This document shows positions 1 to 4,888 of a stretch of 12,156 nt of DNA, piece by piece. Every line of letters starts with the position of its first letter. Position 1 is the stretch's first letter. Source of the DNA: Ruminococcaceae bacterium UBA1734 (GTDB lineage Bacteria; Bacillota; Clostridia; Oscillospirales; Acutalibacteraceae). The translations under genes were made by a program, and so were the position numbers. The notes under the pieces are model-generated. The model was not told where the DNA came from. It worked only from the letters and a program-made list of their open reading frames with translations, and did no database searches. The stretch is taken from contig DCIE01000004.1 in NCBI GenBank assembly GCA_002315765.1, positions 1 through 12,156 of the forward strand. The letters are read 5' to 3'.

Positions 1-716
1 TTGCCGCCGACATCTGCAAGATTATGCTGTATGTGTATTGTCATAGTATCAAAGTCAATATCTTGCCATTGCAAACCGAGACATTCCCCTGAACGCATAC
101 CAGTGAGCAACAGCGTTTTTATTATGGTGTTAAACTGTGAATAGCCTTCGAGCATTTCAAGCAGTTTGTGAGCTTGTGCTTCTTCCAGCACAGGCTTTTT
201 TTCTTCGGTTTTTCTCTTGTCTTTCGGAAGTATCACATTTGTGCAGGGCGTTTCTTTTATAAAGCCTTGCTGTACTGCTCTTTTGAAGACACTGCAAAGA
301 ATAATATACAGTTTTCGACAGCTGGCAGGGGAAAGCTCAACCTTCTTGAAAAATGCTGTCAGCTTTGCTGAATTGAAGTCTTTGAGCTTTGTATTTCCGA
401 ATACTGGCAAGATATGATTTTCAAGCTGTCCCTTGTATGTATAGGCTGTAACGTCTTTTAATTCATTCGGTGCGTAGTTATCAAAATACCATTCTACAAG
501 GTCAGCAAAACGCATATTTTCTTTAAGCTCTGTCATACCCTTGCAACGCTGTTCAAACTCAAAAGCGTACTCCTTAGCAAGCTTTTCAGCTTTCTTCTCA
601 GTTGTATTTGCTGGCGGCTTGTAAGTTGTTGTTTTGCGTATTTTTTTGCCTTCGGTATCATATCCCATTGAAACACTTATTTGAAAGGTGTTGCCTCTTT
701 TCGTAATTGTTGCCAT
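1..716 (-). CDS. int: Tyrosine recombinase / phage-type integrase, N-terminal part (runs off the left edge)
   Basis: The enzyme catalyses site-specific integration and excision of the element. The minus strand reads without stops for 238 codons from ATG at 716 to the window edge. Residues 1-35 (MATITKRGNTFQ...) resemble the AP2-like arm-DNA-binding domain of Firmicutes integrases. Residues about 65-125 look like the SAM-like core-binding domain (FADLVEWYFDNY, LENHILPVFGNTKL). The catalytic domain begins at about 170 and includes TGMRSGE with the first catalytic arginine at R208. The remaining catalytic residues (Lys, HxxR, His/Trp, Tyr) lie outside the window, about 130-160 residues away if the length is typical. 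A GGGGG stretch 8 bases upstream supports the ATG, which overlaps the stop of the preceding small frame by one base (TAATG). The arm-binding domain predicts repeated arm sites near the element ends, and the repeats at 2719-2762 and 2905-2923 are candidates. Confidence 0.9.
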   Translation of the reverse strand, partial: MATITKRGNTFQISVSMGYDTEGKKIRKTTTYKPPANTTEKKAEKLAKEYAFEFEQRCKGMTELKENMRFADLVEWYFDNYAPNELKDVTAYTYKGQLENHILPVFGNTKLKDFNSAKLTAFFKKVELSPASCRKLYIILCSVFKRAVQQGFIKETPCTNVILPKDKRKTEEKKPVLEEAQAHKLLEMLEGYSQFNTIIKTLLLTGMRSGECLGLQWQDIDFDTMTIHIQHNLADVGG

Positions 717-913
717 TACTCAATACCCCCGTTTGCTTTGTTTCTCAATGCTTTCAACTGGCTTATTATTTCAAGTAAAAAAACATCAGCTAAATTGTCC
801 CCGTTTATTATGACATTTCCTGCTTCAACTTCTCCGCTAAATTGATAAAACAGAAAATTCTTAATATTCTCTTTGCTTCTTTCTCTTTCACAAGAAAAGC
901 GGCAAAGCCGCAT
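716..913 (-). CDS. Possible small protein upstream of and overlapping the integrase
   Basis: This is a 65-codon frame whose TAA overlaps the integrase ATG by one base, an arrangement that allows translational coupling. That position is often taken by an excisionase or a regulator, but no helix-turn-helix is recognisable here. The C-terminal half (GDNLADVFLLEIISQLKALRNK) looks like a normal amphipathic helical sequence, while the N-terminal 20 residues are Cys/Arg-rich and less protein-like. There is no convincing ribosome-binding site before the ATG at 913, which also sits in the hairpin at 899-911. The real start may lie further in at a rare codon, or the frame may be a remnant. Function is unknown. 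Confidence 0.35.
   Translation of the reverse strand: MRLCRFSCERERSKENIKNFLFYQFSGEVEAGNVIINGDNLADVFLLEIISQLKALRNKANGGIE
842..870 (+). promoter_or_regulatory. Putative sigma-A promoter for the 934 gene
   Basis: TTGATA at 842-847 and TATTCT at 865-870 are separated by 17 bases and placed to start transcription near 877, about 57 bases before the ATG at 934. The -35 is good and the -10 is moderate. Confidence 0.4.
899..911. repeat. Short GC hairpin in the divergent leader
   Basis: GCGGC-AAA-GCCGC forms a perfect 5-bp stem with a 3-base loop, 9 bases before the AGGAGG of the 934 gene. Read on the minus strand it is followed by TTTTCTT, like a weak intrinsic terminator. It may limit antisense transcription or affect leader folding. 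This is only a structural observation. Confidence 0.35.
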
Positions 914-933
914 AAATACAGGAGGAACACAAA

Positions 934-1683
934 ATGAATATTGTTATCAACAAATCTATTGCAACAGTTGAATTGAAAAAAGCTCTTGAACATCTTATCG
1001 AGGAATACCACAGCTATAATAAAGAGCTTGAAGAAAGTACCCGAACAGCAAATCAGAAGTACAAACAGGGATTTTCAGAAAATGTTTATACTGATGAATA
1101 TTTGCTGAAAGCTTTGTCAGAAGCTACCGAAAAAGCAAGCTCCTGCTTTTATGGAGAGGCTGAAGCTCTGAACGCCAAAGCACGTCAGCACATTGCGGCA
1201 ATGAAAGCTAAGCTCATTCCTGCTCTGAACGAAGGCGAACGCAGTTCTGACTATGCCGTAAAGGTCAACAATGCTTTGCAGTTCATCCAGCTTGAAGGGG
1301 CTGAAATTGACGACAGCACGGCGGCAAATATCCTGAAAGAGTTTCTCAGTGATATTGATACAATGCAGCGTTTTCGCAGCGTAATTGAGCATCAGAAAGG
1401 CGAAAAGCTTTCTGACGCTTACGGCAATACCACATTCCCGCTCACGTTCGGACGGCTCACAAAATGCGAACGTTTCATTGAAGCTCTTGAAGAGCTGGAA
1501 GGAACAGCGGAAAAGCTCTTCATTCGCGGCAAAGCTGAAACAGAAACGGAATACCTGAAGAACGGCAAAAAGCTTTCTGTTCCTATGGACAGTTATATGC
1601 AGTTGATGAGCGAGAAGAATATCATTGAACAGGCAGAAAAGGCTGAAGCAATGACAGCTGAGCTTTTCACTACAACAGATTAA
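934..1683 (+). CDS. Unrecognised 249-residue helical protein of the mobile element
   Basis: I do not recognise a family. An AGGAGG at 920-925, 8 bases before the ATG, fixes the start and suggests good translation. The protein is acidic and almost wholly alpha-helical by eye. Residues about 10-75 (heptad-like VELKKALEHLIEEYHSYNKELEES) and about 175-200 (CERFIEALEELEGTAEKLF) could form coiled coils, and a Gly/Pro-containing central stretch (about 150-170) separates them. There is no signal peptide, membrane segment or Cys pair. It is the first gene of the rightward element module, 168 bases before the terminase-linked protein. A scaffold-like, structural or host-interaction role would fit the context, but nothing in the sequence proves it. 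Confidence 0.8.
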   Translation: MNIVINKSIATVELKKALEHLIEEYHSYNKELEESTRTANQKYKQGFSENVYTDEYLLKALSEATEKASSCFYGEAEALNAKARQHIAAMKAKLIPALNEGERSSDYAVKVNNALQFIQLEGAEIDDSTAANILKEFLSDIDTMQRFRSVIEHQKGEKLSDAYGNTTFPLTFGRLTKCERFIEALEELEGTAEKLFIRGKAETETEYLKNGKKLSVPMDSYMQLMSEKNIIEQAEKAEAMTAELFTTTD

Positions 1684-1851
1684 AACAGGCGGCAGGGGCT
1701 GTCTCCTTGCTCCTGAGCTTGCTTTAATATCTTTGTCGGCTGGCTTTTGGGTTTTCGTACAGTTGGCAGAGAAAGCCTCCTGAGCAGGTGTTAAGGGTTT
1801 TCGTTCCTGCTTGGGAGGTGTTTTGTAATATCAAAGAAAGAAGGTGAAGCA

Positions 1852-2274
1852 ATGGGAACAGGAAAGGAAAATCTTGTGCCATTTTCAGAACGAACAGAGG
1901 ACGAACAACGGGAAATTGCAAAAAAGGGAGGAGTTGCAAGCGGCAAAGCAAGAAGGAGAAAGCGTACAATGAAAGAAGCCGCCGAGCTTATCCTGAAAGC
2001 TCCTGCAAATGATGAACAAACAGAGTTGTTGAAGAAATACGGCATACCTGAACAAGACTGCACAAACCTTCTTGTTATTATGGCGAAAGCCGTTCAAATG
2101 GCATCAGAGGGCAATTTGAAAGCCGCCGAGTTTATTCGTGATACACTGGGCGAAAATCCACAGTACAAAATCCACGAGAAGCGGCTTGAATACCTTATCG
2201 CAGACAAACAAGCTCCGCACACTCTTGCTGATGACTGGGTGGAAGCTATACTGAAAACATCAGAAGAAGCTTAA
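1852..2274 (+). CDS. Phage protein of the kind found beside terminase genes (KGG-ASG-ARR N-terminus), possibly small-terminase-like
   Basis: This is a 140-residue protein with the N-terminal pattern of a common Firmicutes prophage family: a PFSERTxxEQREIAKKGG segment, then ASGKARRRKR at about residues 33-42, a helical middle with ILKAPAN...LLKKYGIPEQD, and a helix containing MAKAVQMASEGNLKAAEFIRDTLGENP. From memory, such proteins lie just before the terminase small or large subunit gene and are usually annotated as hypothetical or small-terminase-like. The basic KARRRKR segment could bind DNA. The start is supported by AAGG 7-8 bases upstream of the ATG. No large terminase follows; only a short open stretch does, so the packaging module is broken or reduced, as in satellites that keep only a terS-like gene. 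The family-level resemblance is fairly sure and the packaging role is inference. Confidence 0.7.
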   Translation: MGTGKENLVPFSERTEDEQREIAKKGGVASGKARRRKRTMKEAAELILKAPANDEQTELLKKYGIPEQDCTNLLVIMAKAVQMASEGNLKAAEFIRDTLGENPQYKIHEKRLEYLIADKQAPHTLADDWVEAILKTSEEA

Positions 2275-2377
2275 AAGGCTCTCAGAGGCTCAGGAACAAC
2301 TTTACATTCAGAACAGTAAAGAATATAGGGAGAGGGCAAAAACAACGTTTCACGGGGCTGTATCAAGCAATAAAAAA
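2255..2377 (+). pseudogene. Possible truncated phage gene or frameshifted tail behind the terminase-linked gene
   Basis: A second frame is open from just after the TGA at 2252. Its first 40 or so codons read like protein (KKLKRLSEAQEQLYIQNSKE, then YRERAKTTFHGAV), then turn into low-information sequence that is antisense to the small gene at 2425. There is no ATG, GTG or TTG start. It overlaps the end of the preceding gene by 20 bases, the way adjacent phage genes overlap. Either a one-base shift detached this tail from the 1852 gene or a downstream gene has been cut down to its first 40 codons. Confidence 0.3.
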
Positions 2378-2413
2378 GGGCTGGGGCTTTGTGCCTCAGC
2401 TCTTTGTGCTTTT
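2378..2413. terminator. Terminator-like hairpin between convergent element genes
   Basis: The arms GGGCTGGGGC (2378-2387) and GCCTCAGCTC (2393-2402) pair over 10 bp on the plus strand with two G-U pairs and a 5-base loop. They are followed by a T-rich tail (TTTGTGCTTTT). On the minus strand the same stem is followed by six T residues (complement of 2372-2377) but has two A-C mismatches. It lies between the rightward phage genes and the leftward small gene, so it may stop both. Confidence 0.5.
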
Positions 2414-2424
2414 GCTCAGTTGCG

Positions 2425-2577
2425 TTATCTTTGCTTGTCGTATTCGTCAACGAGTTCAACGAGCATCAGAGAAAGCGTGCTGACATCTTCGGAAGCGGCT
2501 TCTCCCGTTTGTGAAATCATAGTGTCAATGGCGTGCGTCAATGCTCTAATCCTCAAAAATAATGCTGTGCTGTCCAT
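2425..2577 (-). CDS. Small 50-residue element protein, function unknown
   Basis: The start is the ATG at 2577, not an upstream non-ATG codon, because a strong GGGAGG (complement of 2586-2591) lies 8 bases before it. The product (MDSTALFLRIRALTHAIDTM..., ending LVELVDEYDKQR) is acidic and probably two amphipathic helices, with no Cys, membrane segment or recognisable DNA-binding motif. It is convergent with the terminase-linked gene and is the last gene before the non-coding element end. The strong ribosome-binding site is the main evidence that it is real. A dimeric regulator or anti-host protein is possible but unsupported. Confidence 0.6.
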   Translation of the reverse strand: MDSTALFLRIRALTHAIDTMISQTGEAASEDVSTLSLMLVELVDEYDKQR

Positions 2578-2692
2578 AGTGAAATCCTCCCTGATTATTT
2601 GTTCTGCATTGCAGTGTTGATATTGTATCACAGAAATTTCTATTTGTGTGAAATCTTAATGCAATGATAATAAACTTCTGAAAACAATAAAA

Positions 2693-2712
2693 TTCTTACT
2701 GTTCAGTAAGAA
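2693..2712. repeat. 20-bp near-perfect palindrome
   Basis: TTCTTACTG-TT-CAGTAAGAA is two perfect 9-bp arms around TT. A dyad of this size without a T-tract is more likely a binding site for a dimeric regulator or accessory recombination protein than a terminator. It sits 115 bases upstream of the small gene's start codon, on the side from which that gene would be transcribed, so it could be its operator. Confidence 0.5.
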
Positions 2713-2718
2713 ATGCAG

Positions 2719-2762
2719 GACTGTCCGTAGACTGTCCGTAGACTGTCCGCAGACTGTCCAGC
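2719..2762. repeat. Four tandem 11-bp direct repeats (GACTGTCCGTA type)
   Basis: The units at 2719, 2730, 2741 and 2752 read GACTGTCCGTA, GACTGTCCGTA, GACTGTCCGCA and GACTGTCCAGC. The last one continues into GCGGACA, so TGTCC-AGC-GGACA also forms a small hairpin (2755-2767). A spacing of 11 bp puts each unit on nearly the same face of the helix. Short phased repeats near an element end match arm-type integrase sites (as for Tn916 and lambda integrases), while replication iterons are the alternative. The copies are directly visible and the role is inferred. Confidence 0.8.
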
Positions 2763-2778
2763 GGACAAAATAAAGAGC

Positions 2779-2807
2779 TTGCATTTTTGGGCTTTTTGTG
2801 ATATACT
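2779..2807 (+). promoter_or_regulatory. Strong extended -10 promoter driving a short transcript
   Basis: TTGCAT at 2779-2784, a 17-base spacer and TATACT at 2802-2807, preceded by TG at 2799-2800 (extended -10). Transcription would start at about 2814. No open reading frame follows before the terminator at 2857-2897. Confidence 0.55.
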
Positions 2808-2813
2808 GCCTTT

Positions 2814-2897
2814 TGTTCAGGGAACAGCATCACCGTAAGCGGTGGCTGAGAAAGACAAATCAGGTATCCTCATTCATTTGAGAATACCTGATTTTTT
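2814..2897 (+). ncRNA. Candidate small RNA at the element end
   Basis: The predicted transcript of about 84 bases begins 7 bases after a good extended -10 promoter and ends in a strong terminator. Its first half can fold as CAGC-(AT bulge)-CACCG / TAAG loop / CGGTG-GCTG (2825-2848), or alternatively as TGTTC-AGG-GAACA (2814-2826); the two share bases and exclude each other. Its second half is the terminator stem. It has no plausible coding frame and matches no riboswitch or small RNA class that I recognise. It could be an antisense or trans-acting regulator of the element, or just a short terminated leader. Confidence 0.4.
2857..2897 (+). terminator. Strong intrinsic terminator (plus strand)
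   Basis: The arms at 2857-2872 and 2879-2894 pair over 16 positions with one mismatch around a TTCATT loop, and the T-run of the descending arm extends to 2897. Orientation is set by the T-tract. It shields the convergent rpsI from element transcription and ends the candidate small RNA. Confidence 0.75.
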
Positions 2898-2904
2898 AGC
2901 TTTG

Positions 2905-2923
2905 GACATCAAATAGACATCAA
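2905..2923. repeat. Pair of GACATCAA repeats spaced 11 bp, next to rpsI
   Basis: GACATCAA occurs at 2905-2912 and 2916-2923, a repeat period of 11 bp, as in the upstream cluster but with a different sequence. It ends 19 bases before the rpsI terminator. Its closeness to the presumed crossover makes it a good candidate for an integrase arm site. Confidence 0.5.
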
Positions 2924-2941
2924 TTTCAGTATATAAAGCAC

Positions 2942-2967
2942 AAAAAGCCTTGAAATACAAGGCTTTT
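2942..2967 (-). terminator. Intrinsic terminator of the rplM-rpsI operon; candidate attachment site
   Basis: AAAAGCCTTG (2943-2952) and CAAGGCTTTT (2958-2967) form a perfect 10-bp stem with a 5-base loop. On the minus strand the stem is followed by a run of T, 14 bases after the rpsI stop codon. The element's repeats end just before it, so the crossover site may lie in this hairpin or in the rpsI 3' end. The terminator role is well supported and the attachment role is a guess until the other junction is seen. Confidence 0.75.
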
Positions 2968-2980
2968 CTGATATAAATTG

Positions 2981-3379
2981 TTATCTCTTTGAGAACTGTG
3001 GTGCACGACGAGCGCCTTTGAGACCGTATTTCTTTCTTTCCTTCATACGAGGGTCTCTTGTTAAGAAACCTGCCTTCTTAAGTTGAGGACGAAGTTCCTC
3101 ATTAAACTGAAGAAGTGCACGGGAAATACCGTGACGAATAGCACCGGCCTGACCGGTAACACCGCCACCTGCAACTGTGCATACGATGTCAAACTTATCA
3201 GCATTCTCGGTAAGAGTTAACGGCTGACGAACGATAACCTTTAATGTTTCAAGACCGAAATAATCATCAATGTCTCTACCGTTAATGGTAACATTTCCTG
3301 TACCGTTATAAACACGAACACGGGCAACAGAACTCTTTCTTCTGCCGGTGCCGTAAAAATATGGCTTTCCTTCAAACAT
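2981..3379 (-). CDS. rpsI: 30S ribosomal protein S9
   Basis: This is the 30S head protein whose C-terminal tail contacts the P-site tRNA anticodon stem. The 132-residue sequence is full length. It shows the family start YFYGTGRRKSSVARVRVYNG, the ITINGRD-like turn, the GGGVTGQAGAIRHGISRAL core (about 68-92) and the KERKKYGLKGARRAPQFSKR tail with the invariant SKR end. AAGGGAG lies about 9 bases before the ATG. It follows rplM by 17 bases, the usual L13-S9 operon. The stop codon is intact, so any element insertion preserved or rebuilt the gene's 3' end. Confidence 0.98.
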   Translation of the reverse strand: MFEGKPYFYGTGRRKSSVARVRVYNGTGNVTINGRDIDDYFGLETLKVIVRQPLTLTENADKFDIVCTVAGGGVTGQAGAIRHGISRALLQFNEELRPQLKKAGFLTRDPRMKERKKYGLKGARRAPQFSKR

Positions 3380-3396
3380 TGTTTCTGTCTCCCTTC

Positions 3397-3825
3397 TTAA
3401 AATTCAATCTTTTCAGGCTTTTGAGCTACCTGAGCATATTCTGTTCCACTGTAAACATGAAGTCTTAAAAGGGCCTTTCTACCGATAGTGGTATCAGGAA
3501 CCATTCCCTTTACTGCAAGTTCCATAGCAAGTTCAGGACGGGTTTTCATAAGAGTACCGTACTTAACTTCCTTCAAACCGCCGATATAACCTGTATGACG
3601 GCGATAGAACTTGTTTTCTAACTTCTTACCTGTTAATACTGCCTTGTCAGCATTGATAACAACGACATGGTCGCCACAATCAACATGGGGAGTAAATTCA
3701 GGTTTACCCTTACCTCTAAGTAAGTCAGCAACCTTAACAGCAGTTCTGCCAAGCGGCTTATCTGCAGCATCTACTATATACCATTTACGCTGAACTTCAG
3801 CAGGTTTTGCCATAAATGTAGACAT
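3397..3825 (-). CDS. rplM: 50S ribosomal protein L13
   Basis: An early-assembling 50S protein, 142 residues, the family's usual length. Typical segments are QRKWYIVDAADKPLGRTAVKVADLLRGK near the start, HVDCGDHVVVINADKAVLTGKK in the middle (about 48-69), YRRHTGYIGGLK and PELAMELAVKGMVP with RLHVYSGTEY toward the end. The ATG at 3825 is the start because GGAGG (complement of 3834-3838) lies 8 bases before it; a TTG at 3840 would put the ribosome-binding site inside the gene. It is the first gene of the rplM-rpsI operon. The leader from the predicted start site is only about 40 bases, too short for the structured L13 leader RNA known in some Firmicutes. Confidence 0.98.
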   Translation of the reverse strand: MSTFMAKPAEVQRKWYIVDAADKPLGRTAVKVADLLRGKGKPEFTPHVDCGDHVVVINADKAVLTGKKLENKFYRRHTGYIGGLKEVKYGTLMKTRPELAMELAVKGMVPDTTIGRKALLRLHVYSGTEYAQVAQKPEKIEF

Positions 3826-3869
3826 AATCAAAACCTCCAAATGTTTTTTCTTTTTTAATCAGCCTGATT

Positions 3870-3898
3870 ATAATAACACAAGGGAAACTCCTTGTCAA
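3870..3898 (-). promoter_or_regulatory. Promoter of the rplM-rpsI operon
   Basis: On the minus strand, consensus TTGACA (complement of 3893-3898), a 17-base spacer and TATTAT (complement of 3870-3875). Transcription would start near 3863, about 38 bases before the rplM ATG. This is a strong housekeeping promoter, as expected for ribosomal protein genes. Confidence 0.75.
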
Positions 3899-4031
3899 CA
3901 CATATTTTTTAAAAAATTAATTTAAAAAGCAAAATCTCCGTTTTTCTCTTATTTTCTCTTTATTTCTCCCAAATGCTCATTTACTATTTTTTAAGCGAAG
4001 TTGTTTTTTTCATCAGTTTACCAAAATCACA

Positions 4032-4060
4032 TTGAATTTAACTGTAAAATGTGTTATTTT
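4032..4060 (+). promoter_or_regulatory. Putative promoter of the ymdB-to-recG gene series
   Basis: TTGAAT at 4032-4037, a 17-base spacer and TATTTT at 4055-4060, about 33 bases before the ATG at 4093. The region is very AT-rich, so alternative -10 boxes exist (for example in TATTATTGAAT just downstream). The rest of 3900-4030 shows only A/T-rich DNA with no gene. Confidence 0.4.
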
Positions 4061-4092
4061 ATTATTGAATTATATATAGAAAAAGGTTTTAT

Positions 4093-4869
4093 ATGAAAAT
4101 ACTTTGTATAGGCGATGTTTGTTCCCCGTTAGGGACCGACTACGCACTCAAAATGATACCTAAACTTAAAAAGGACAATAATTGCGATGTTGTTATAGTA
4201 AACGGAGAAAACTCCGCTTTGGGAAACGGCATAACGATAGAAACCGCAAATTTACTGTTTGCCGCCGGTGCCGATGTTATTACAGGCGGAAATCATACAC
4301 TCAGGCATCCGTCATTTCACCCCTATCTTGACTCCAATCCTTTTTTATTGCGTCCTGACAATATACCTACCCAATACGGCAGCGGATATTCTTTAATTGA
4401 TAAGGGCAAATACCGGATTGCGGTTATTAATCTTTTGGGAACGGTATATTTAGATAGAGACAAAGCCAAAAACCCATTTATTGTTGCCGATAAGTTGATA
4501 GCGAAAGCCGAGAAAGACTGTACAAATATCATAATTGTTGATTTTCACGCCGAAGCAACCAGTGAAAAACGGGCTTTTGGTTTTTATTTAGACGGAAAAA
4601 TTTCGGCTATTTTCGGCACCCATACCCATGTACAAACCTCGGATATTCAAATTCTCCCAAAAGGCACCGGTTACATAACCGATTTGGGAATGACGGGACC
4701 TAAAGATTCCGTTCTCGGCATAAAAAAGGAAATCATTATTTCGAGATTTAAGGATAACAGCACAGACAAATTTGAATTTTCAAATTCTCCCTGTATTATT
4801 TCGGGATGTGTTTTTGAAATTGACGAAAAAACCGGAAAAACGATTTCGGTAAAGAGCTTTTGTATTTAA
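4093..4869 (+). CDS. ymdB: TIGR00282/YmdB-family metallophosphoesterase
   Basis: The family hydrolyses 2',3'-cyclic nucleotides at a two-metal centre; in Bacillus subtilis YmdB affects biofilm and sporulation gene expression. At 258 residues it is full length. Metal-site motifs are visible in order: IGD at 6-8 (D8), NGEN at 37-40 (E39, N40), GGNHT at 65-69 (N67, H68), DFHAEATSEK at 150-159 (H152) and GTHTHVQT at 175-182 (H177, H179), then ITDLGMTGP. The family's usual GNHTW is GNHTL here, a change outside the metal ligands. AAAAGG lies 6 bases before the ATG. It is the first gene of the rightward core series, 19 bases before the solute-binding lipoprotein. RNase Y, its frequent neighbour elsewhere, is not in the window. 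Confidence 0.92.
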   Translation: MKILCIGDVCSPLGTDYALKMIPKLKKDNNCDVVIVNGENSALGNGITIETANLLFAAGADVITGGNHTLRHPSFHPYLDSNPFLLRPDNIPTQYGSGYSLIDKGKYRIAVINLLGTVYLDRDKAKNPFIVADKLIAKAEKDCTNIIIVDFHAEATSEKRAFGFYLDGKISAIFGTHTHVQTSDIQILPKGTGYITDLGMTGPKDSVLGIKKEIIISRFKDNSTDKFEFSNSPCIISGCVFEIDEKTGKTISVKSFCI

Positions 4870-4888
4870 TATTTTTTTGGTGATAAGT

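Larger units (their letters stand above)
1..2940. mobile_element. End of an integrated phage-like element or satellite next to rpsI
   Basis: The region carries a tyrosine integrase, a phage terminase-neighbourhood protein, unrecognised small genes and clusters of short direct repeats, and it stops at the rpsI terminator. Its base and codon use (more GCT, AAG, GAG, CTG) differs by eye from the AT-richer core genes to the right. Having integrase plus a terminase-linked protein but no conjugation genes suggests a decayed prophage or phage satellite. The left end is outside the window, so the size and the second attachment site cannot be seen. The right boundary is inferred from where the repeats stop and the rpsI terminator begins. 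Confidence 0.65.
2578..2941. other. Gene-free element end rich in repeats and hairpins
   Basis: No convincing gene lies here. From left to right it holds the leader of the small gene, a 20-bp palindrome (2693-2712), four tandem 11-bp repeats (2719-2762), a promoter (2779-2807), hairpins and a terminator forming a candidate small RNA (2814-2897), and a pair of GACATCAA repeats (2905-2923). This density of cis-acting sequence is what an attachment-site arm or control region of an integrative element would show. Confidence 0.6.

Noticed and set aside
808..1011. Minus-strand 67-codon frame across the 934 start
   Set aside because: It overlaps the well-supported 934 gene and has no ribosome-binding site; it is a shadow frame. 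Only the frame that touches the integrase start was kept as possible.
1684..1851. Functional element in the gap between the two phage genes
   Set aside because: CTCCTGAGC (1710, 1777) and GGGTTTTCGT (1749, 1795) each occur twice, but the copies are short and unphased, and no terminator, promoter or gene is convincing.
2420..2620. Plus-strand 66-codon frame opposite the small gene
   Set aside because: Its Ser/Cys/Leu-rich translation is that of an antisense frame, and the opposite strand has a strong ribosome-binding site and sensible start.
2719..2762. CRISPR array
   Set aside because: The repeats are 11 bp and directly abutting, without spacers, so they are tandem repeats.
3826..3863. L13 leader autoregulatory RNA before rplM
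   Set aside because: The leader from the predicted start site is only about 40 bases and A/T-rich, with no room for the structured element.
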